The translations under genes were made by a program, and so were the position numbers. This document shows, one piece after another, positions 14,536-20,264 of a DNA stretch of 20,264 bases. Below the pieces are notes generated by a model. The model saw nothing but the letters and a program-made list of their open reading frames with translations. It was not told where the DNA came from and searched no databases. How positions within the stretch are numbered: position 1 is the first letter of the stretch; each line of letters starts with the position of its first letter. This DNA comes from JBBSGC01 sp038254525 (GTDB lineage Bacteria; Actinomycetota; Actinomycetes; Propionibacteriales; Nocardioidaceae), in NCBI GenBank assembly GCA_038254525.1, contig JBBSGC010000021.1, positions 1 to 20,264 of the forward strand. Direction: 5' to 3'.

Positions 14536-15845
14536 CTCTCGGCGACATCGAATTCATCGTCGCTGCCGGGCTGCTGTCGCTGGTGGCCGGCGTGTTCGCG
14601 GCCATCGATGCGGCGTTGTCGTCGTTCTCCAACGCCCGGGCCGACGAGCTGGTACGCCAGGAGCGCAGCGGTGCCGCCCGGGTGCTGCACATCACCCAGG
14701 ACCCCCCGCGCTACCTCAACACAGTGCTGCTGACCCGCATGGTCGCCGAGATCACGTCGATCGTGCTCGTGACTCTGGTCGTGGCAGACGTATTCCATCC
14801 CACCTGGCAGCGGGTGCTGCTGGCCGCCGCTGTCATGGTGGTGGTCTCCTACGTGGTGATCGGCGTGGCACCGCGCACGCTGGGCCGCCAACATGCGGAG
14901 CGGGTCGCCCGGCTCGGCTCGGGGCTGGTGATCGGGTTGACCCGCGTGCTGGGCCCACTGCCCCAGCTGCTCATCCTGCTCGGCAACGCGCTGACCCCCG
15001 GCGAGGGCTTCCGAGAGGGCCCGTTCGCGTCCGAGGCCGAGCTCCGCGAGCTGGTGGACCTGGCCGAGGCGTCGCGGCTGATCGAGTCCGGCGAGCGGGC
15101 GATGATCCATTCGGTGTTCGAGCTCGGTGACACCATCGCCCGCGAGGTGATGGTCCCGCGCACCGACGTGGTGTTCATCGAGCGACACAAGACGCTGCGC
15201 CAAGCGATGTCGCTGGCGCTGCGCAGCGGCTACTCGCGGATCCCGGTCACCGGCGAGAACCTCGATGACGTGGTCGGCATGGCCTACCTCAAGGACGTCA
15301 CCAAGCGCGTCTTCGACAAGCACGACGCCGAGACCACCGAGCGGGTCGAGTCGATTGCTCGGGCCTGCCTCTACGTGCCCGACTCGAAGCCGGTCGACGA
15401 GCTGCTCCGCCAGATGCAGACCAGCCGGATGCATGTCGCCATCGTGGTCGACGAGTACGGCGGGACCGCGGGCATGGTCACCATCGAGGACATCCTCGAG
15501 GAGATCGTCGGGGAGATAACCGACGAGTACGACGTCGAGCCGGACGCGGTGGAGCGGCTGAGCGGTGACGCGGTGCGGGTGAGCTCGCGGTTCCCCGCCG
15601 ACGACCTCGGGAAGCTGTTCGGCATCGACCTCGACGACGACGACGTCGACTCGGTGGGCGGCCTGATGGCCAAGCACCTCGGCAGGGTCCCCATCCCCGG
15701 CAGCCAGGTCGAGGTCGAGGGGCTGGTGCTGCACGCCGAGGCACCCACCGGTCGCCGCAACCGGGTGGGTGCCGTGGTGGTCCGACGCGTTCAGCAGCCG
15801 CCGGCCGCCGCGGACGTGGCGGAGGTCCGCATCGTCAGCAGCTGA
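14532..15845 (+). CDS. CNNM/CorC (HlyC)-family membrane protein with CBS domains
   Basis: 437 residues. An N-terminal membrane domain of the DUF21/CNNM type (hydrophobic segments about 6-30, 66-88, 95-113 and 128-152) is followed by a CBS pair (about 205-330, with VMVPRTDVV and VDEYGGTAGMVTIEDILEEIVGEI) and a C-terminal CorC_HlyC domain (about 345-420). Homologues are linked to magnesium or cobalt transport and efflux; the old name hemolysin is not supported by sequence. GAGGAGA (14520-14526) lies 5 nt before ATG 14532, and the start overlaps the ybeY stop. It is the actinobacterial Rv2366c-type member of the phoH-era block. The function beyond membrane ion transport is inference. Confidence 0.9.
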   Translation: MTLGDIEFIVAAGLLSLVAGVFAAIDAALSSFSNARADELVRQERSGAARVLHITQDPPRYLNTVLLTRMVAEITSIVLVTLVVADVFHPTWQRVLLAAAVMVVVSYVVIGVAPRTLGRQHAERVARLGSGLVIGLTRVLGPLPQLLILLGNALTPGEGFREGPFASEAELRELVDLAEASRLIESGERAMIHSVFELGDTIAREVMVPRTDVVFIERHKTLRQAMSLALRSGYSRIPVTGENLDDVVGMAYLKDVTKRVFDKHDAETTERVESIARACLYVPDSKPVDELLRQMQTSRMHVAIVVDEYGGTAGMVTIEDILEEIVGEITDEYDVEPDAVERLSGDAVRVSSRFPADDLGKLFGIDLDDDDVDSVGGLMAKHLGRVPIPGSQVEVEGLVLHAEAPTGRRNRVGAVVVRRVQQPPAAADVAEVRIVSS

Positions 15846-15853
15846 GGTCCGCC

Positions 15854-15859
15854 TACCCT
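15854..15859 (+). promoter_or_regulatory. Candidate leaderless -10 box before the CDA-like gene
   Basis: TACCCT fits TANNNT and is followed by 6 nt and ATG 15866, the spacing of leaderless actinobacterial promoters. It would give the CDA-like gene and era a promoter of their own inside the operon. No clear -35 is visible. Confidence 0.35.
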
Positions 15860-15865
15860 GACGCC

Positions 15866-16222
15866 ATGCCTACAGCCGCTCCTGCCCCCGCCAACCCGGA
15901 GGACGCCAAGCTGATCACGCTGGCTCGCGCCACCCGCAGCCGCACGGGCGCAGCCGAAGGAGCCGCCGTACGGGACCGGACCGGACGTACCTACACCGCG
16001 GCCACCGTCGAGCTGTCGTCGTTGCGGTTGTCGGCGTTGCAGCTCGCGGTCGCCATGGCCGTCTCATCGGGTGCCGACGGGCTGGAGGCCGCGGCGCTGG
16101 TGAGCGAGGCGCTCGAGCCGACCGCGCCGGACGCGGCCGTGCTCCGGGACCTCGCCGGCGCCGAGGTGGCCCTGCTGCTCGCGGACCCTGACGGCGCGCC
16201 GCGCCCCGCCGCGCGCACGTAG
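15866..16222 (+). CDS. Cytidine deaminase-like protein lacking the zinc site
   Basis: 118-residue protein in the slot between the CorC/HlyC gene and era, where actinobacteria (Rv2365c type) carry a short protein often labelled cytidine deaminase. The segment AAVRDRTGRTYTAATVELSSLRLSALQLAVAMAVSSGA resembles the CDA fold. The catalytic HAE/CAE and PCxxC zinc motifs are absent; indeed the whole protein has no cysteine and no histidine. It therefore cannot be a zinc-dependent deaminase and is probably a structural or binding relative. The ATG is 20 nt after the CorC/HlyC stop, and era starts 14 nt after its own stop. Confidence 0.82.
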   Translation: MPTAAPAPANPEDAKLITLARATRSRTGAAEGAAVRDRTGRTYTAATVELSSLRLSALQLAVAMAVSSGADGLEAAALVSEALEPTAPDAAVLRDLAGAEVALLLADPDGAPRPAART

Positions 16223-16236
16223 GCGACAATTCGGCG

Positions 16237-17193
16237 GTGACCGGTTCCGACCTGCCAGCTGTCCCACCGGCGTCCTCCCGGGCGTTCCGCTCGGGCTTCG
16301 CGTGCTTGGTCGGGAGACCGAACTCCGGCAAGTCGACACTGACCAACGCCCTCGTCGGCGCCAAGGTGGCGATCACCTCTTCGCGCCCGCAGACGACCCG
16401 GCACGCGGTGCGTGGGCTGGTGCACAGACCGGACGCGCAGCTCGTGCTGGTCGACACCCCGGGCCTGCACCGGCCGCGGACCCTGCTCGGCGAGCGGCTC
16501 AACGACCTGGTCCGCAGCACGTGGTCGGAGGTTGATGCGGTGGCGGTCTGCCTGGCCTGCGACTCACCGATCGGCCCCGGTGACCGCTACCTGGTCTCCG
16601 AGCTCGCCAAGACCCGGCGCCGGCCGATGGTCGCCGTGGCCACCAAGAGCGATCTCGTCGCCTCCGACCGACTTGCCGAGCACCTGCTGGCTATCGCGGC
16701 CCTTGGTGAGCGCTGCGGTGTCGAGTGGCGGGAGATTGTGCCGGTGTCGGCCCGCACCGGCCATCAGGTGTCGCTGCTGGCTGACCTGCTCGTCGCCACG
16801 CTGCCCGACGGCCCGGCGCTGTACCCGGCCGGTGAGCTGACCGACGAGCCGGAGGAGACCCTGGTCGCCGAGCTCATCCGGGAGGCGGCGCTCGAGGGCG
16901 TACGTGCGGAGCTGCCGCACTCCATCGCCGTCGTCGTCGAGGAGATGGGGCTGCGCGAGGACCGCCCGGCGGACCGGCCACTGCTCGACATCCGCGCGCA
17001 CGTCTTCGTGGAACGGGACAGCCAGAAGGCCATAGTGATCGGGACCAAGGGGAGCCGGCTCAAGCACATCGGCAGCACCGCACGCGTACAGATCGAGCGG
17101 TTGCTGGGCACACCGGTGTTCCTCGACCTGCACGTCAAGGTCGCCAAGGACTGGCAGCGCGACCCGCGGCAGCTGCGTCGTCTCGGCTTCTGA
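16237..17193 (+). CDS. era: Era GTPase
   Basis: 318-residue Era. GTPase motifs: G1 GRPNSGKST (26-34), G2 in SSRPQTTRH (48-56), G3 DTPG (73-76) and G4 TKSD (136-139; the usual Asn is Thr, as in other actinobacterial Eras). The C-terminal KH domain (about 225-310) has VIGTKGSRLKHIGSTAR and the terminal VKVAKDWQRD. Era binds the 3' end of 16S rRNA and checks small-subunit maturation, in line with rsmE, ybeY and phoH nearby. The GTG start is the first that keeps the N-terminus near family length. In mycobacteria recO lies nearby downstream; here the block ends and a convergent gene stops only 11 bp away. Confidence 0.95.
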   Translation: MTGSDLPAVPPASSRAFRSGFACLVGRPNSGKSTLTNALVGAKVAITSSRPQTTRHAVRGLVHRPDAQLVLVDTPGLHRPRTLLGERLNDLVRSTWSEVDAVAVCLACDSPIGPGDRYLVSELAKTRRRPMVAVATKSDLVASDRLAEHLLAIAALGERCGVEWREIVPVSARTGHQVSLLADLLVATLPDGPALYPAGELTDEPEETLVAELIREAALEGVRAELPHSIAVVVEEMGLREDRPADRPLLDIRAHVFVERDSQKAIVIGTKGSRLKHIGSTARVQIERLLGTPVFLDLHVKVAKDWQRDPRQLRRLGF

Positions 17194-17204
17194 CTCCACA
17201 CGGC

Positions 17205-18143
17205 TCAGTGCGCGACCTTTGCGTAGCAGAGCCCGTATCGGTCCCCGCACCGCCACGTCGCGCGGCTGGGCCACGTGTAGCCGTAGTCGTAGGTCGCCAG
17301 CTTCACGTAGTCGCCGACAGCGGAGCTGCACCGCGGCTTCGCCCGCCCCCGCAGCGTGGCATCGCCCGGGTAGTCGGCGTTGGCGCCGCCGAACCTGATC
17401 GCGGAGATCGCCCGCCAGTTGTGCCGGACGGTACAGATCACCGCGTCGTTGCCCGCGTTCTTGATCGAGCCCTTGGCGCAGGTGCCGTAGTCGTCTGCCC
17501 GGTGCGACGACAGCAGGCCCTGGACCGAGCGCGGGAGGGTGACCGACTGGTCGGGGCGCCGCAGCGCGTACGTCATGCAGGTGAACCAGGATGCGCCCGC
17601 CGCCGTGTCGCTGCGGCTGGGCGTTGTCACGAGGTACTGGAACCTGCTGATCTCGTAGCCCGCCTCGTCGGTGTCGAGCCACGAGACGACGTTGCGCCGG
17701 CAGACGCCGTCGGTGAGCGACGCGATCCGCGAGACGTCGGCGTCGGCTACGGCCCGGCGCAGGTCGGCGTTCATCGTGCCCACGAAGGCGACCTGGGCGT
17801 TGTGCCGCTCGGAGCAGTGGACCCGTGGCGGAGCGCCGACCAGCGCCGGCCTGGCCAGGTCGGCGGGCGGCAGGTGCAGGCAGCTCCCGGCGGACGGCGG
17901 GCCTGCCGGAGTCGTGGTCGCCGTGGGGGTCGGCGGTGTCGTCGGTGTGGTTGTCGACGTAGTCGTCGGGAAAGTGGTTGGTGGCTGGGTCGGCGGTGGG
18001 ATGACCGTGGTCGGCGCCGTACTGCGCGTCTCGCGAGTTGTGGGCTCGGGACCGGCCAGGTCCGAGGCGTTGCCGCAGCCCGGGACGGCGAGCAGGAGCG
18101 CCCCGCAGACCAGGACGGAGCCGAGGCCCCCGAGCTGAGTCAT
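17205..18143 (-). CDS. Septum-formation-family lipoprotein, Cys-rich
   Basis: 312 residues. The N-terminus has a hydrophobic stretch ending VPGC, a plausible lipobox with Cys23 as the lipidated residue. A Thr/Pro-rich linker (about 33-83) leads to an exported domain (85-312) with nine further cysteines (88, 110, 148, 189, 222, 237, 272, 299, 306), probably largely disulfide-paired. The segment GSCLHLP to VHCSERHNAQVAFVG resembles the actinobacterial Septum_form (PF13845) family, a surface or periplasmic domain of unknown activity. The start overlaps the TGA of the upstream M4 protease gene (ATGA), so the two are coupled. Its stop lies 11 bp from the end of the convergent era. Confidence 0.8.
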   Translation of the reverse strand: MTQLGGLGSVLVCGALLLAVPGCGNASDLAGPEPTTRETRSTAPTTVIPPPTQPPTTFPTTTSTTTPTTPPTPTATTTPAGPPSAGSCLHLPPADLARPALVGAPPRVHCSERHNAQVAFVGTMNADLRRAVADADVSRIASLTDGVCRRNVVSWLDTDEAGYEISRFQYLVTTPSRSDTAAGASWFTCMTYALRRPDQSVTLPRSVQGLLSSHRADDYGTCAKGSIKNAGNDAVICTVRHNWRAISAIRFGGANADYPGDATLRGRAKPRCSSAVGDYVKLATYDYGYTWPSRATWRCGDRYGLCYAKVAH

Positions 18144-19519
18144 GGTCCTCCTTCGCCGAGCACCCGGTCGATGAGCTGCTGCAGCTCCGGAGTGACCTCC
18201 GGCTCCCCGAGCTCGACCCGCGCCAGGTCGGTGGTGATGCGATAGGCGTACCGGTCAGGTTGCGGGGGGAGCTGCTCCCGGGTGGCCATCGCGTGGAGGT
18301 CGACGCGACCCAGCAGCTCCGCCACGTCCGCCACATCGACGCTTCGCTCGACGGCTCGCCCGGCGAAGCCGCCGGTGCGACGGACGATGATGTGGCTCGC
18401 GGTGATCACCACGCCTACCTCGCGCCACGCGTCCCGGGTGACGCGTACCTCCGCGCTGCCCGGCCCGTAGAGCCGGCCGGCAGCGGACACAGTGGCGGCA
18501 GCGAACCCGGTGAAACCGGTGTCGGCGGTGACCGAGCCGCTGACCAGCGCCGCCCACCAGATCGACCCTGCGTCGGTCCAGCTGTGCCCGCCGAGCCCGG
18601 TTGCGGCCAGGTAGAAGGCGCGGTTGGCGATGCCGGCGTTGATGTGGGCGGCATCGACCTCGTCGACCGGCCCGGCGTCCGCACCGGCGCCGGTGGAGCC
18701 GGCCCGTACGTAGGACGCCATCTCGGCGACCTGCGGATCACGGCCGATCCGGGGGTCGTCGTAGGCGCCGCCGGGGTCGCGCAGCGAGCGGACCGCTCGC
18801 CCGCGCACCCCCGGGAGAAGCAGGTCCTCGCCGAGCAGCCAGTCGGCGGACTCCACGGCCTGGCCCAGCAGTCGCTGCTTGACCATGCTGGCGAACACGT
18901 CGCAGATGCTCTCGTTGACCGCTCCCGGCTCGCCCTCGTGGCCGAGGCCGGCGGTGTACTGGGTGACGCCGTGGACGAACTCGTGGGCCAGCACGTCGGG
19001 TGAGCGAGTGAACCGGTCGAACACGATGCCGTCGCCATCACCGGCGACCAGCTGACGGCCGTCCCAGAAGGCGTTGGCGTAGCGCTGGCCGAAATGCACG
19101 GTCACGCTCAGCGGGGTGCCGTGCCCGTCGACCGAGCTGTAGGAGAACTCGTCGGCGAACAGCCGCCAGGTGGCCCGCAGTGCATCGTGCGCCTCGGCGA
19201 TCGCGGCGTCGTCGACGACCGGCGTAGCGTCGCTTGCCGCGCCGTGCGGATCGTCGTCGCCGGACTCGGGCCGGTCGGTGTGCACGACGGCCCCCGGCAG
19301 CTGCCGGGTCCCCGCGGCGGTGTGGATGACCCACCGGGCGTAGTCCGCTCCCGGCGCCACGCGGTCAGCCGGCAGGTGGGGCGCACCGATCCGGTGCCCG
19401 CGCAGCTCGGCGTCCGCGCGCAGGTTCTCCGCCAACCCGGTCGGCTCGCTGGCTGCGCCGGGGACCAGCGCGTCGAGCCGGCGCAGCAGCGAGGGCGGGA
19501 AGAACGCGCACGACGCCAT
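18140..19519 (-). CDS. Protealysin-like M4 metallopeptidase fused to a C-terminal emfourin-like inhibitor domain
   Basis: 459 residues. N-terminal short propeptide of the protealysin type (about 1-50), with the PP-containing motif CAFFPPSLLRRL. The thermolysin-fold catalytic domain (about 60-370) has H179-EFV-H183 as the zinc site with Glu180 as catalyst, third ligand Glu203 in NESICD, and His292 in AHINAGIANRAF as the transition-state residue. Separate M4 proteases of this type end at about DAWREVGV, here residue 370. The frame continues for about 85 residues with IIVRRTGGFAG, QPDRYAYRI and LGEPEVTPELQQLIDRVLG, which match the emfourin protealysin inhibitors (normally an independent neighbouring gene). 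No signal peptide. An internal GTG at 18412 or 18409 could also start a free inhibitor. The lipoprotein gene overlaps its stop by ATGA. Confidence 0.88.
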   Translation of the reverse strand: MASCAFFPPSLLRRLDALVPGAASEPTGLAENLRADAELRGHRIGAPHLPADRVAPGADYARWVIHTAAGTRQLPGAVVHTDRPESGDDDPHGAASDATPVVDDAAIAEAHDALRATWRLFADEFSYSSVDGHGTPLSVTVHFGQRYANAFWDGRQLVAGDGDGIVFDRFTRSPDVLAHEFVHGVTQYTAGLGHEGEPGAVNESICDVFASMVKQRLLGQAVESADWLLGEDLLLPGVRGRAVRSLRDPGGAYDDPRIGRDPQVAEMASYVRAGSTGAGADAGPVDEVDAAHINAGIANRAFYLAATGLGGHSWTDAGSIWWAALVSGSVTADTGFTGFAAATVSAAGRLYGPGSAEVRVTRDAWREVGVVITASHIIVRRTGGFAGRAVERSVDVADVAELLGRVDLHAMATREQLPPQPDRYAYRITTDLARVELGEPEVTPELQQLIDRVLGEGGP

Positions 19520-19575
19520 GGGCCTGTCCTACCGCAGCCCGGGCGCTGTGGCCAGCCGGCCCCGGCAGTCCGGCC

Positions 19576-20264
19576 TCACGGCGGGGCGGCGGCGCAGACG
19601 GTGCCGACGCGGACAAACCCGACGCGCTCGTAGACCCGGGCCACGTCGTCGGAGCCCGCCGACAGGAACACCGTGTCGGCACCGCCGGCTCGGGCGTCCT
19701 CGGCCAGGGCTCGGGTCAGCTCGGCCCCCACGCCACGCCGTCGCCACGAGGGAATGACCGCGATGCCGATCAGCTCGGTCACGTTGCCGCGTGGCCCGTG
19801 ACTGCCACCACCGACCGCCGAACCATCGGGGGCGAACGCCCCGAAGACGCGGATCAGAGCAGCGTCCACCCGGGCCGCGAGCCAGCTCGGGACGGGCTCG
19901 ACCGTCACCTCGTCCTGACCGGCGAAGCCGGCATCCACCGCCCCCCGGGCCCGCGCGAGACCGGGGTCCGCGGAGTCGACGACGCTCACCCGGGCGCCGC
20001 TGGTGCCTACCGCACGGACGTCCCCGTCGAGCACGAGCAACGGCATGTCCTCCACCCGCAGCCCGGCGGCGGTGGCCGCGTCGGCCAGCGAGGGCGTCGT
20101 CTCCTGCATCCACTCGATGCTGGCCGGCATTCTCAGATCCTGCATCCGGGCGATGACCGCGCGTACGTCATCGGCCTCGATCGGCACAGCGAGCCCGAGC
20201 CGCGGCCGAGCGTAGTAGGGCCACCCCTCCCGGGCGACGAACACAGAGAACGGACCGCACGCCA
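19576..20264 (-). CDS. GNAT-family N-acetyltransferase, 5'-partial
   Basis: Acetyltransferase with the GNAT fold in its C-terminal half. The acetyl-CoA loop is VIPSWRRRGVGAELTRAL (V163 to L180 counted from GTG 20244), preceded by the strand TELIGIAV and followed by TVFLSAGSDDVARVYERVGFVRVG. Typical GNATs transfer an acetyl group from acetyl-CoA to an amine; the acceptor is not predictable here. GTG 20244 is a possible start, but the frame is open to the window edge (ACGPFS precedes it) and relatives have residues before this point, so the gene probably starts outside the window. It ends 56 bp before the M4 protease start, on the same strand. Confidence 0.85.
   Translation of the reverse strand, partial: ACGPFSVFVAREGWPYYARPRLGLAVPIEADDVRAVIARMQDLRMPASIEWMQETTPSLADAATAAGLRVEDMPLLVLDGDVRAVGTSGARVSVVDSADPGLARARGAVDAGFAGQDEVTVEPVPSWLAARVDAALIRVFGAFAPDGSAVGGGSHGPRGNVTELIGIAVIPSWRRRGVGAELTRALAEDARAGGADTVFLSAGSDDVARVYERVGFVRVGTVCAAAPP

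Noticed and set aside
14532..15845. Hemolysin or virulence role for the CorC/HlyC protein
   Set aside because: The name is historical; domains show a CNNM/CorC membrane protein in a housekeeping operon.
16642..16653. Era G4 motif TKSD instead of NKxD as a possible loss of function
   Set aside because: Thr at this position is common in actinobacterial Era proteins, and all other GTPase and KH motifs are intact.
16564..18336. 590-codon minus-strand ORF
   Set aside because: It is antisense to era and out of frame with the lipoprotein and protease genes, which have clear motifs; a typical high-GC shadow.

Overview
This window is high-GC DNA from an actinobacterium (Actinomycetota). The main evidence is the conserved actinobacterial block hrcA - dnaJ (dnaJ2 type) - rsmE - ... 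- phoH - ybeY - CorC/HlyC - cytidine-deaminase-like - era, together with frequent GTG starts, ATGA/GTGA start-stop overlaps, and -10-like boxes (TANNNT) lying 6-7 nt before start codons, as in leaderless actinobacterial transcripts. The order or family cannot be resolved from the sequence alone.

Layout. 1-3136 (+): a long-chain acyl-CoA synthetase (fadD type) and hemW. 2972-5891 (-): a cassette running from a metallo-beta-lactamase-fold hydrolase to an ArsR/HTH_20 regulator to an MFS exporter; regulator and exporter overlap by ATGA. The exporter's reading frame runs 165 nt antisense into the end of hemW. 5881-8993 (+): a CIRCE operator, then hrcA, dnaJ and rsmE (heat-shock control plus 16S rRNA methylation). 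8994-9471: a long gap between convergent gene ends with no convincing gene, containing one copy of a 79-bp dispersed repeat. 9472-11026 (-): an ECF (SigE-family) sigma factor followed 1 nt later by a membrane-anchored GerMN/Gmad2 protein. 11158-12872 (+): a HIT protein overlapping a class-C beta-lactamase-like serine hydrolase. 13025-17193 (+): phoH, ybeY, CorC/HlyC, a CDA-like pseudo-deaminase and era, a ribosome-maturation group whose first three members are linked by ATGA overlaps. 17205-20264 (-): a Cys-rich septum-formation-type lipoprotein, an M4 (protealysin-like) metallopeptidase, and a 5'-truncated GNAT acetyltransferase.

Most notable observations. (1) The M4 protease at 18140-19519 carries at its C-terminus what reads as a complete emfourin domain, the inhibitor normally made from a separate neighbouring gene, so protease and inhibitor appear fused in one polypeptide. 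(2) A 79-bp imperfect repeat (66/79 identical, ungapped) occurs at 1817-1895 and, inverted, at 9394-9472; both copies sit at the 3' end of a gene in the same orientation relative to it. (3) The CIRCE element of hrcA contains the likely start codon of the divergent hydrolase gene. (4) The ECF sigma gene is coupled to a GerMN/Gmad2 membrane protein and preceded by a strong inverted repeat. (5) phoH has a good Shine-Dalgarno 22 nt from its AUG with a small hairpin exactly filling the excess.
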